From an uncultured Treponema sp. (GTDB taxonomy: Bacteria; Spirochaetota; Spirochaetia; Treponematales; Treponemataceae): 12,585 nucleotides of DNA. Both the position numbers and the translations under genes were made by a program. This document shows positions 1 to 6,655 of the stretch, piece after piece. Each line of letters begins with the position of its first letter. Positions within the stretch are counted from its first letter, which is position 1. The stretch covers positions 1-12,585 of the forward strand of contig CAKZZO010000109.1 in NCBI GenBank assembly GCA_937885175.1, read 5' to 3'. The notes beneath the pieces are model-generated. The model did not search any database and was not told the origin of the DNA. It saw nothing but the letters and a program-made list of their open reading frames with translations.

Positions 1-82
1 CGTACCTCTTTGGCCTCCTGTCGCCGCCCACGACGGCGAGGGTGACGGACTGGGGCGTGCCGTCGATGTCTTCTTTTTTCAT
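1..82 (-). CDS. 5' end of an unrecognised gene, cut by the left edge
   Basis: Reading the minus strand from an ATG at 82 gives 27 codons without a stop before the window ends (MKKEDIDGTPQSVTLAVV, then GGDRRPKRY). A GGAG ribosome-binding site lies at 91-94, 8 nt upstream of the ATG, which supports this start. The stretch is GC-richer than the adjacent intergenic DNA, as expected for coding sequence. The piece is too short to assign a family; the VVGGD pattern resembles a nucleotide-binding turn, but that is only an impression. It is divergent from the phosphoribosyltransferase operon. Confidence 0.5.
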   Translation of the reverse strand, partial: MKKEDIDGTPQSVTLAVVGGDRRPKRY

Positions 83-257
83 GTTTGATGCTCCATATAA
101 GTGATTTTTCAGAGACTTTTCTCTACACTATATATAGGCAATGAATTTGCATTTTAGGCTAAATTTTTAGAAAAAAGTTGGAATAAATGCAAAAAAAAAT
201 GTCATTTTCGGACGCGCCTCTCTTGGAGGACGCTGCAATTCTTTCGATAACATATTC
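83..257. other. AT-rich divergent intergenic region
   Basis: No credible gene is seen here. It holds the control regions of the left partial gene and the phosphoribosyltransferase operon. For the minus strand a TATATA-like -10 lies around 131-136, without a clear -35. Small inverted repeats occur at 111-124 (AGAGA/TCTCT) and 214-233 (GCGCCTC/GAGG-A-CGC). A short plus-strand open frame starting at 187 has no ribosome-binding site and overlaps the operon promoter, so it is not called. Confidence 0.4.
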
Positions 258-286
258 TTGCCAATTCGGTATTTTTGCGGTATCAT
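258..286 (+). promoter_or_regulatory. sigma70-type promoter of the phosphoribosyltransferase operon
   Basis: TTGCCA at 258-263 and TATCAT at 281-286 are separated by exactly 17 nt, a near-consensus vegetative promoter. Transcription would start near 293, giving a 5' leader of about 34 nt before the ATG at 327. Confidence 0.6.
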
Positions 287-326
287 TAGTATATGTGGGA
301 AATTTTTGCATAATAAGGATTTTGCA

Positions 327-929
327 ATGTTCAAGGAATTTCTGCCTTTTAACACTGTTCGTAATGATGCGATAAAACTGGCTCATAAAATTTGTCAGGA
401 TGGTTTTATTCCCGACGTGCTTTACTGTCCTTTGCGTGGCGGTGCCTACATGGCGAACATGATAAGCGAATACTTTAAGCTCGTATGCAAGGACAGAAAG
501 CCGGTGCTTTTTGCGGCTGTTGTTGCCCGTTCCTACACGGATGTCCGTAAGCATTCGGCCGTGCATATTGACGGCTGGACTTATTCTCCTGACCATTTGC
601 GTTCTGGCGACAAAATTCTTCTTGTTGATGACATTTATGACAGTGGAAGAACCCTCAATTTCTTGGTGGAAACTTTGATTGAAAAGGGGGTGCCCCGTGA
701 AGATATCAAAGTGGTGGTGCATGACTACAAGCATTTTACCTATCGCGAGGAACTTCCTGTTGTGCCGGATTACTGGTGCCGTAAATTTGAAATCACCAAG
801 CCTGAGGAAGACCGCTGGATTCACTATATGAGCCACGAGTTGGTTGGGCTTTCCCAGGACGATTTGGAAAAGTACTATTATACCGATGACCCTGCATTGC
901 GGGATGTGCTGGGGCCTCTTTTTTCATAA
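327..929 (+). CDS. purine-type phosphoribosyltransferase
   Basis: A 200-residue type I phosphoribosyltransferase. The PRPP-binding signature ILLVDDIYDSGRT is at residues 97-109 (two acidic residues followed by the DSGRT phosphate loop), and an RGG loop that contacts pyrophosphate in this fold is at 37-39. The C-terminal segment around PDYW (147-150) and the aromatic 'DRWIHY' stretch resemble the xanthine/guanine/hypoxanthine PRT branch, so a purine salvage role in the cytoplasm is likely, but the base specificity cannot be read. The ATG at 327 is chosen because AAGGAT (314-319) lies 7 nt upstream; an in-frame TTG at 258 falls inside the -35 box. It is first in a probable operon with the exported protein 22 nt downstream and rnhB. 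Confidence 0.85.
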   Translation: MFKEFLPFNTVRNDAIKLAHKICQDGFIPDVLYCPLRGGAYMANMISEYFKLVCKDRKPVLFAAVVARSYTDVRKHSAVHIDGWTYSPDHLRSGDKILLVDDIYDSGRTLNFLVETLIEKGVPREDIKVVVHDYKHFTYREELPVVPDYWCRKFEITKPEEDRWIHYMSHELVGLSQDDLEKYYYTDDPALRDVLGPLFS

Positions 930-951
930 GACGGTTGTGGCAGGAGTGTTT

Positions 952-3063
952 ATGAAAAAATGGTATGTAACTGTTCTGGCATTTCTCTTTGTCGCGGGGA
1001 GTGCATTTGCCCAGCGTATTATCAGTCCTGTATCGGGTAGCTGGGCCAACAAGCAGTGTCTGGTCTTGAATACCAATGACGGAAGCGAGTGCTTTTACTC
1101 CTACTCTGGTACGGATCCCCTTACGTCGGGCTTTGCCTATGATGGGCCGGTGCTGATTGATGAAACTGGAGAAGTGACTGTGCGCGTGGTGAGCGTAAAG
1201 GGCGACCAGAAAGAAGAACTGAGCGTTACCTACACGGTAAGCGAGGTGGAAAATCCTTACGAGCCTGATACGGTGGAAAATGCTTTTGTAGCCAAGATGT
1301 GCGAAAAGCCGCTGATAATCTATTCATTCGGTACGACCATTCAGATTCCTGAAAAAATGCTCTATGCTCTCGGTGACGGAGCCAAGCCTTTTATGTCGGG
1401 CAGGATGCTTTCCCTGTCTCCTGCAAACCGGCTTTCCCGCTATCTGCCCTGCACGGTTACGGACGGCACTTCCCGCTGGCGTTTTGTCATTTTTGTTTCT
1501 GGCGGTGAGGCGGGGCTTCTTGCAAAAAAAGACGTTCCCTTTGAGATAAACGGCTGGAATGAATTTGTCTGGAAAGGCGAAAAACTCATCTACTGCATTG
1601 ATAACGGCATGTGGTCTGCGGACACGACTCCTGCCTATCTAGACCGTTCGGTTCCTCATGTGGTGCGCTGGCAGAGTGTGGCCTATGAAAAGGGAAACCC
1701 GGTGCAGTCCTTCCTGCTTCCTGCAATGCCGGTTATTGAGACTCGTGCCGTAAAAAAAGGAAAGGGGCCTGTTACATTCGCAATTCGTGGTGATTCCCGC
1801 TACCGCATGGAGTTGCTTTCTTCTGGCGTGAGCGGTGATGTGCCAGGTGATGTGGGGCTTTTCTCTCAGGCAGTCTTTGACACCTTTGACGGTGATGCCA
1901 TTGGAGGCAAGGCTCTTTTTGCTTTCTACTGTGACGGTGTATATCAGGGTACTTTGGGAGCGGATTATTCCATTGATAATCAGCCGCCGCTTATGCCTGA
2001 GTTTGTGTCCAGTGCCCATACCTACTATGCTCGTTCGTCTGTAGAGCTGCGTATTTATTCGGAAACGGGTTCTGAAGTCTTTTATGCGCTGAGTAATCCC
2101 ATAGAAGTGGATGAAAGCAACATGGATGACCACGATGCCCTTGACGCTATTGAAACAGGAAATTTCCATGTCTATGGCGGCATTCCCATCCGCTTACAGT
2201 CTGGCTCGGATAAGGCTCAGTTCTACAAGGTTCGTGCCTACGCCACTGATGCCAGCGGCAATGTAAGTGCCGTTTCGGAATACCGTGTGGTTATTGATGA
2301 GTACAATTATTACCTCGACTCTGCTGCGGGTGGACTGGGGGCTGACGGAAGCAAGAATCATCCTTTCAACAGTTTTGCCAAGGCTCTTGAAGTCATCAAC
2401 AAGGGGCGTTTTTCTCGCTTCTATGTCTCGGGCACCATTGACTTGCCGCTGAGCGAGACGGTCATTTCTTCCAATTGTGAGTTTATTTCCGTAAAGGATG
2501 CCCGCTTTGTGATTCCGCCCACAGGTTCCCTTACGCTGCAGACCGCAAGCCTTTCTGCAAAGAACTGTGTTTTTGAAAAAGAAGCGGGAGATGAGTCCAT
2601 GCCTTCCAACGGTGCCTTCTTTAAGCTGGAAAATGCTGCGGTTTCGTTCACCGGCTGTGAGATTGTGGGCGTGTTCGGACAGAACGGAACGGCATTCAAC
2701 GCATCGTCTTCGGTGCTTGATTTCATTTCCTCCGGCATTACGGTGCAGAGTGATTCCTATGCCTGTGGCGTTTCTTCCAGCGACTCCAAGGTGACTGGGC
2801 GAGACAGCCATTTTACTGCCATTGCCCAGACTGCCGTAAATTTTAGCGTACAGGGCGGTTTGTTTGAGCTGCGTTCCAGCGACTGTAAGGTTGTGTCTCA
2901 CCTTGGCCGCATTGCAGAACTGACCCGCACCAATGCAAGAATCACGGGAACATCGTATACGGGTGAATTTGACAACAAGGTGAGCGCAATTCTTCCGATT
3001 TGGCAGGATGAAAAGACGCTGATGCTTGAAAACAGCGACAATACCACGGCAGGCTTTAACTGA
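952..3063 (+). CDS. exported chitobiase-C-domain / beta-helix protein
   Basis: A 703-residue secreted protein of unknown substrate. Residues 1-20 are a classic Sec signal peptide (MKK, hydrophobic core, cleavage after AFA). Residues about 22-97 and 345-448 look like chitobiase/beta-hexosaminidase C-terminal (CHB_HEX_C-type) beta-sandwiches: both begin with a proline-containing strand, contain 'S/TG..CFYSYSGTDP' or 'TGSEVFYALSNP', and end in 'VRAYATDASGN'-type strands. Residues about 450-665 begin with a DUF1565-like entry (YYLDSAAGG ... NHPFNSFAKALEVI) and continue as short repeated beta-strands typical of a right-handed beta-helix. No catalytic residues were identified, so a binding or surface role is more likely than enzymatic activity. 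The start at 952 has CAGGAG 5 nt upstream. Its TGA overlaps the ATG of rnhB (TGATG), implying translational coupling. Confidence 0.8.
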   Translation: MKKWYVTVLAFLFVAGSAFAQRIISPVSGSWANKQCLVLNTNDGSECFYSYSGTDPLTSGFAYDGPVLIDETGEVTVRVVSVKGDQKEELSVTYTVSEVENPYEPDTVENAFVAKMCEKPLIIYSFGTTIQIPEKMLYALGDGAKPFMSGRMLSLSPANRLSRYLPCTVTDGTSRWRFVIFVSGGEAGLLAKKDVPFEINGWNEFVWKGEKLIYCIDNGMWSADTTPAYLDRSVPHVVRWQSVAYEKGNPVQSFLLPAMPVIETRAVKKGKGPVTFAIRGDSRYRMELLSSGVSGDVPGDVGLFSQAVFDTFDGDAIGGKALFAFYCDGVYQGTLGADYSIDNQPPLMPEFVSSAHTYYARSSVELRIYSETGSEVFYALSNPIEVDESNMDDHDALDAIETGNFHVYGGIPIRLQSGSDKAQFYKVRAYATDASGNVSAVSEYRVVIDEYNYYLDSAAGGLGADGSKNHPFNSFAKALEVINKGRFSRFYVSGTIDLPLSETVISSNCEFISVKDARFVIPPTGSLTLQTASLSAKNCVFEKEAGDESMPSNGAFFKLENAAVSFTGCEIVGVFGQNGTAFNASSSVLDFISSGITVQSDSYACGVSSSDSKVTGRDSHFTAIAQTAVNFSVQGGLFELRSSDCKVVSHLGRIAELTRTNARITGTSYTGEFDNKVSAILPIWQDEKTLMLENSDNTTAGFN

Positions 3064-3650
3064 TGATTTTGGAATGCGGTTTTGACGAGGCGGGAAGGGG
3101 ACCGCTTGCAGGGCCTGTTACCGCCGGCTGCGTCATTCTTCCTGCTGATTTTCCCCTTGAACTTTTAAATGACTCAAAGAAACTTTCCGAAAAGAAACGT
3201 GAGGCTGCTGAGGCGGTCATCAAGGAAAAGGCCCTGTGGGGGCTGGGCATTGTTGACCATGAGACGATTGACAGAATCAACATCCTGCAGGCGAGTATGC
3301 TTGCCATGCGCCGCGCCTACGACATGATGATGCTGGACTTTGAAAAATGGTGTGCGTCTCAGGGCATATCGTCTTCCGCCGTGCAGATTTCTGCGGTTAC
3401 CGACGGAACTTCCTGCCCTGACCTTCCCTGCCAGTGCAGGTGCGAGCCAAAGGCGGACGGAAAATATCCTGCGGTCATGGCGGCAAGCATCATTGCAAAA
3501 GTTGCCCGCGACCGCATTATGACTGACTACGACAGACTGTATCCCCAGTACGGCTACGCCAGGCACAAGGGATATCCCACCAAGGCCCATAGACAAATAT
3601 GCCGCCAAATAGGCCCAAGTCCCATCCAGCGGCTTTCCTTTTCGTATTGA
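3063..3650 (+). CDS. rnhB: ribonuclease HII
   Basis: A 195-residue RNase HII, which cuts RNA in RNA-DNA hybrids and at single ribonucleotides misincorporated in DNA. Family motifs are all present: CGFDEAGRGPLAGP (residues 5-18, with the catalytic Asp-Glu), LNDSKKLSEKKR, a central TDG, ASIIAKVARD with the last catalytic Asp, YGYARHKGYPTKAH and GPSPIQR (the family usually has GPSPIHR, so His is replaced by Gln). The length is close to the usual 190-210. The gene starts inside the stop codon of the upstream exported-protein gene (TGATG), so it is probably translated by re-initiation. It converges with the PUR-domain gene, leaving only 15 nt between stops. Confidence 0.95.
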   Translation: MILECGFDEAGRGPLAGPVTAGCVILPADFPLELLNDSKKLSEKKREAAEAVIKEKALWGLGIVDHETIDRINILQASMLAMRRAYDMMMLDFEKWCASQGISSSAVQISAVTDGTSCPDLPCQCRCEPKADGKYPAVMAASIIAKVARDRIMTDYDRLYPQYGYARHKGYPTKAHRQICRQIGPSPIQRLSFSY

Positions 3651-3665
3651 CTATTGGCGTGAATT

Positions 3666-4091
3666 TTATTCTTCTGAATTTTCTTCGCTTTTTTCGCGCT
3701 TGCTTACGATGTGAATCACTTTTCCGGTGCGCTTGATGCCGTCGTTGGGGTTGCGCTCGCTGTCGCCCTTCTTGCGGTATACCAGTTTCTTGTCGTCGCC
3801 GCCCTTGCCGAATTTTGCTTCCTTGGCGGCTTTCTTTTCTGCCCGGGCCTTAGCCTTTGCCTTGCGGTCTTTTTCGATGAATTTGAGGGAATCGTCCAGA
3901 CCTGTCAGGAATTTCTGCATGTCTTCGGCAAAAATGGCAATCTGATGACGGTCAAAATCCGCGCCCTCTCCTTTTTTGCTCTCTACGACCTGTAAGAATA
4001 CATCGCCCGTACGGTTTTCCTTTACGTTAAAAAAATATGAGCGATTGTCCAACAAAACCTGAGTGGTATACAGTTCTCCGCGGATTCCCAT
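3666..4091 (-). CDS. PUR-domain (DUF3276) nucleic-acid-binding protein
   Basis: A 141-residue protein. Residues 3-74 form a PUR-alpha-like domain: RGELYTTQVLL, then RSYFFNVKENRTGDVFLQVVE and FDRHQIAIFAEDMQKFL, the pattern shared with DUF3276 proteins and Borrelia BpuR, a DNA/RNA-binding regulator. Residues 75-110 are a highly charged Lys/Ala/Glu stretch, followed by a polar acidic tail ending SEENSEE. It probably binds single-stranded DNA or RNA in the cytoplasm; the target is unknown. The start at 4091 is preferred over an in-frame start at 4160 because AAGGAAGGA sits just upstream with about 6 nt spacing, and a promoter lies between the two candidates. Confidence 0.8.
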   Translation of the reverse strand: MGIRGELYTTQVLLDNRSYFFNVKENRTGDVFLQVVESKKGEGADFDRHQIAIFAEDMQKFLTGLDDSLKFIEKDRKAKAKARAEKKAAKEAKFGKGGDDKKLVYRKKGDSERNPNDGIKRTGKVIHIVSKREKSEENSEE

Positions 4092-4131
4092 AGTGATTCC
4101 TTCCTTGTTTGTGTAAAATATGTATGGATAG

Positions 4132-4160
4132 AATGTAGCATATTCCCTGCTTTTGCGCAA
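4132..4160 (-). promoter_or_regulatory. probable promoter of the PUR-domain gene
   Basis: On the minus strand TTGCGC (4155-4160) and TACATT (4132-4137) are separated by 17 nt. The predicted start near 4125 gives a leader of about 35 nt to the ATG at 4091, so the gene can be expressed independently of the upstream regulator. Confidence 0.4.
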
Positions 4161-4166
4161 TGGCGT

Positions 4167-5102
4167 TTACCGGCGGTTCTTTTTTTTCCAGGCAAGGGGG
4201 CTCATGCCCGTTACCTTCTTGAAGACGTTTGAAAAATAATTGGGATTTGTGTAGCCGAGGCGGGCCGCTATGTCATGCATCTTTAGACCGCCTCCCTTTA
4301 TCAAGTCCTTTGCCTGACTGATTTTCAGGAGTTCGTGCAGGGTCTGCATACTGTAGCCGGTGAGAAAACGGATGCGGCGGGCAAGGTGACTTTTGCTCAG
4401 CCCGAAATAATCTGCCATTTCTTCAAGCGTGCAGATTTGATCCATGTGGTCAATCAGGTAGTCAAGAATATCCTGTGCCTGTATTTTTCCCGCATGCGTC
4501 TCCTGTAGGGGCAGGCTGATGGGCAGTTTTTTGATGAGGCTTTCGCGGTCTGAAATGACAAGGGTGTTTGCCTTTGTCCTGTTTTCCAGCAGGTAGAGCT
4601 TGTAGAGAGCCTGACTCAGCAGTTCCCTTACGTCATCATATACGGCGAGGCTTTCGTTTCCGCCTATCAGATAGGCATAGCCCATGTATTTTCCGTTATG
4701 ACAGAGGATTTCCAGTGTGGCGGAATATCGCCGTCCATGGGGAAAGAGTGCCTTGGAAATCGTGCGTGGCTCCCGCACTCTGTATGGAATCAGTTTTCCC
4801 AGTTCGGGCGGCAGGTCGGGAACGACAATATGTACCGTTGCTGGTGCAAGCTGCTCTGTGAGGTAGGGGCTGAGCGCGAGGATGATTCCCTGTATGCCAA
4901 GTTCAGTCAGTTTGAATCGGAGCGCATGCTCCAGCTGCTGCATGCTGGAAACCTCTGTAACGGCGAGGGCAAAGGATGTGAGCGAGGAAAGACCGCCGTT
5001 TTGCCGCGAAATCATGTCATAGCGGAGCGTGACGGAATACATGACGCGCAGTGCGTTGCAGCAGTTCTCCAGCCATGCGCATTGCTCCGCGTTTTCCTGC
5101 AC
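4167..5102 (-). CDS. AraC-type output half of a split sensor-regulator
   Basis: 311 residues if read from the GTG at 5102, but the frame is open back to 5228, directly at the C9 tract where the upstream sensor frame is lost. No Shine-Dalgarno precedes the GTG or the later ATG at 5042, so this is best read as the C-terminal half of one protein. Residues about 40-175 look like a GAF-like sensory/connecting domain. Residues 210-308 are a full AraC/XylS DNA-binding domain: first helix-turn-helix near 224-245 (LEEMADYFGLSKSHLARRI), second near 274-296, and the family signature GYTNPNYFSNVFKKVTGMSP. The linker preceding the GTG (WEETISRFRRILLPL) matches the helical connector typical of binding-protein/AraC hybrids. 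Expected role: transcriptional control of the divergent pectinesterase gene. Confidence 0.75.
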   Translation of the reverse strand: MQENAEQCAWLENCCNALRVMYSVTLRYDMISRQNGGLSSLTSFALAVTEVSSMQQLEHALRFKLTELGIQGIILALSPYLTEQLAPATVHIVVPDLPPELGKLIPYRVREPRTISKALFPHGRRYSATLEILCHNGKYMGYAYLIGGNESLAVYDDVRELLSQALYKLYLLENRTKANTLVISDRESLIKKLPISLPLQETHAGKIQAQDILDYLIDHMDQICTLEEMADYFGLSKSHLARRIRFLTGYSMQTLHELLKISQAKDLIKGGGLKMHDIAARLGYTNPNYFSNVFKKVTGMSPLAWKKKNRR

Positions 5103-5182
5103 GAGCGGCAGAAGAATCCTTCTGAAGCGGGAGATTGTTTCTTCCCAGGGATAGGCACGGAAAGAGGAGTCATGCCGCTTTT

Positions 5183-6349
5183 TCAGCAGCGAACGGAAAC
5201 AGCGTACGATTTTTTGAGGGGGGGGGTGTTATTTTTCTCGTTAGCATGGGCGAGGTCATCAAGGACGGCATCCAAAAGCGCATCGCGAGCCTCACTTTTT
5301 TCCTGGGGAAGCAGGGCAGCAAAAGATTCTTCCAGATAGGTGTGGATTTCCGCCATGCTTTCCTGCATGGCAGTGGAGTGAGTTTCTGACCCGCTCTGCA
5401 TTGCGTCTACGATTGCGTGTTCAAAACAGCCGCAGCTTTGCCGTACAATCAAGTTTGTCGTCACCAGTTCATGCTCAACAGGAATTTCCGGTGACATGAT
5501 GCGGTCAATCAGGTATTCTACGGCACGATAGCCACGGTTAAAATAGGCAAGGTCAATCGTAGTGATAGGCGTAGACGAGGTGATGCCCACCAGCTGATTG
5601 TTGAATCCCGTTACGGCAAGGTCATCGGGAACCGCCACGCCCTGCTTTTCCAGCCTTTCTATGACAGCCGCTGCAATGATGTCGCTGGACGTGACGATGG
5701 CTTCAATCGGATGCAGTCTGTGATAGGCAAGCAAGCGGTCTGTTTCTGCGGCAATGCTCGTAACTTCAAGGGAGTCTGCAAGAAAAATCATCTCGCTGAG
5801 CACGGGAATCTTCATTTTTGCAAGTTCCGTCTTAAAGTACTCCAGTCGCTTTGTGTGCGGCTTTGAATACCGTGTACCGATGAAAGCGATGGAGCGGAAG
5901 TGATGCTTCTTAACGAGGTGACTTACAATCAACTGCATGGAATGATGGTTATTGATTCTGATGCTTGGTACGTTCGGAATGTCCATGTAGCCGATGTCCA
6001 CCATGGGGAGGGGCTGCAAACCTGCGAACAGAGATTGAATTTCCGCGGCATCCATGTATTCGCTCAGAGAAGATGCCCATGTTACCAGCCCGTCCAAAAG
6101 TGGCGCATGCATGAACTGTGTTTTTGCCTTGAAGTTCGGCAAGAATGAGGAGGCCTCCAGCAGAGAATGACGCACGGCGTGTGCCATATTGATGAAATTG
6201 ATGCCGTAGTCTGCGCAAGCCTGCATGATGCCCGCCACATATTCCTGCCCTATGTATGAACTGAAATCCGCCACCGCCGCAAATCCAAAGGTAAGCGGAC
6301 TGCTCTGCGACTTTAGGAACTGCTGTCGTTTGGTAAAGCGGGGCTTCAT
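5183..6349 (-). CDS. LacI/periplasmic-binding-protein sensor half of the regulator
   Basis: 388 residues from the ATG at 6349. Residues about 18-305 form a LacI/GalR-type ligand-binding domain without the LacI helix-turn-helix: FGFAAVADFSSYIGQEYVAGI at the start, HHFRSIAFIGTRYS, AIVTSSDIIAAAVIERL, PDDLAVTGFNN, then STPITTIDL, and ending RQSCGC, a motif seen where such sensors are fused to AraC or GGDEF outputs. A helical segment (about 325-370) leads into the C9 tract; past it the frame runs 11 residues to a premature TGA at 5183. With one extra C it would fuse to the AraC half, giving 727 residues, laid out like an enlarged XylR. It probably senses a sugar or uronate. No Shine-Dalgarno precedes the start; an in-frame ATG at 6385 also lacks one. 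Confidence 0.75.
   Translation of the reverse strand: MKPRFTKRQQFLKSQSSPLTFGFAAVADFSSYIGQEYVAGIMQACADYGINFINMAHAVRHSLLEASSFLPNFKAKTQFMHAPLLDGLVTWASSLSEYMDAAEIQSLFAGLQPLPMVDIGYMDIPNVPSIRINNHHSMQLIVSHLVKKHHFRSIAFIGTRYSKPHTKRLEYFKTELAKMKIPVLSEMIFLADSLEVTSIAAETDRLLAYHRLHPIEAIVTSSDIIAAAVIERLEKQGVAVPDDLAVTGFNNQLVGITSSTPITTIDLAYFNRGYRAVEYLIDRIMSPEIPVEHELVTTNLIVRQSCGCFEHAIVDAMQSGSETHSTAMQESMAEIHTYLEESFAALLPQEKSEARDALLDAVLDDLAHANEKNNTPPLKKSYAVSVRC
5218..5226 (-). repeat. nine-base homopolymer (C9 in the coding strand) at the frameshift
   Basis: Nine consecutive G on the plus strand. On the coding strand the sensor frame reads ACC CCC CCC CTC through it. The AraC frame opens at a TAA at 5229-5231, right at the tract. 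Ten C would join the frames as NNTPPPQKIVRC. Such tracts mutate rapidly by slipped-strand mispairing. Confidence 0.9.
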
Positions 6350-6355
6350 ACCAAC

Positions 6356-6364
6356 AGTATAGCA
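6356..6364 (-). promoter_or_regulatory. possible extended -10 of the regulator gene
   Basis: On the minus strand TGCTATACT ends 6 nt before the ATG at 6349. If used, transcription would begin at or next to the start codon, giving a leaderless mRNA, which fits the absence of a Shine-Dalgarno. No good -35 is visible, so this is tentative. Confidence 0.25.
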
Positions 6365-6391
6365 TGATTTGGTAAAAATGCACATATTTTA

Positions 6392-6403
6392 TATAACGTT
6401 ATA
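6392..6403. promoter_or_regulatory. perfect 12-bp palindrome, candidate operator
   Basis: TATAACGTTATA reads the same on both strands and has the central CG common in LacI-family operators. It lies between the divergent regulator and the pectinesterase, about 43-54 bp upstream of the regulator's ATG. The local regulator has an AraC rather than a LacI DNA-binding domain, so the binder could be another protein. Confidence 0.35.
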
Positions 6404-6468
6404 GCAAAATTTTATATATGCAATGAAAGCAGGTCACGATTTTGTAGAAATAAAAGTCCGTCTGTTTA

Positions 6469-6497
6469 TGGAAATGTGAAAATTCGCCCCCTATACT
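6469..6497 (+). promoter_or_regulatory. probable pectinesterase promoter
   Basis: TGGAAA (6469-6474) and TATACT (6492-6497) are separated by 17 nt. The -10 is strong and the -35 weak (4 of 6), as expected for an activator-dependent promoter. The start near 6504 gives a leader of about 150 nt. Confidence 0.45.
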
Positions 6498-6574
6498 TTT
6501 AAATAATTGAGAAAGTTTTTTTTCTCTTTGTAGGAGGCATGACAAAAAATACGTCCGTGTACTTTCTGTCATGT

Positions 6575-6651
6575 GCGATTGCATTCAAAAGCCTGCAATC
6601 GCGATACGCACCATCCATGGTGCGTGGCTGCCGCCAAGGCTTTATAGGAGG
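6575..6651 (+). promoter_or_regulatory. structured 5' leader with competing hairpins before the Shine-Dalgarno
   Basis: Three helices are visible. Helix a: GCGATTGCA (6575-6583) with TGCAATCGC (6594-6602), 9 perfect pairs. Helix b: ACGCACCA (6606-6613) with TGGTGCGT (6618-6625), 8 perfect pairs around TCCA. Helix c: AAAGCCT (6588-6594) with AGGCTTT (6637-6643), 7 pairs enclosing b. The left arm of c lies in the loop of a, so forming c would strain or break a. Helix c ends one base before TAGGAGG (6645-6651). It does not match a riboswitch I recognise. Confidence 0.45.
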
Positions 6652-6655
6652 CATT

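Larger units (their letters stand above)
6350..6655. promoter_or_regulatory. divergent control region between regulator and pectinesterase
   Basis: This 306-nt stretch contains no separate gene. It holds a possible extended -10 for the regulator, a 12-bp perfect palindrome, the pectinesterase promoter, and a long structured leader, each listed separately. An in-frame ATG at 6539 would extend the pectinesterase by 39 residues but would bury its lipoprotein signal and lies only 1 nt from its AGGAGG, so it is not taken as the start. Confidence 0.6.

Noticed and set aside
258..326. N-terminal extension of the phosphoribosyltransferase from a TTG at 258
   Set aside because: The TTG is part of the -35 box; the ATG at 327 has a well-spaced ribosome-binding site and gives the usual family N-terminus.
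187..375. Short plus-strand frame of 62 codons
   Set aside because: No ribosome-binding site; overlaps the operon promoter and the start of the phosphoribosyltransferase gene.
2194..2901. Long minus-strand frame (235 codons) opposite the exported protein
   Set aside because: Shadow of the real gene on the other strand; no start signal, domain or signal peptide.
6539..6655. Pectinesterase start at the upstream ATG (6539)
   Set aside because: The Shine-Dalgarno is only 1 nt away, and the extension would place 39 residues before the lipoprotein signal.
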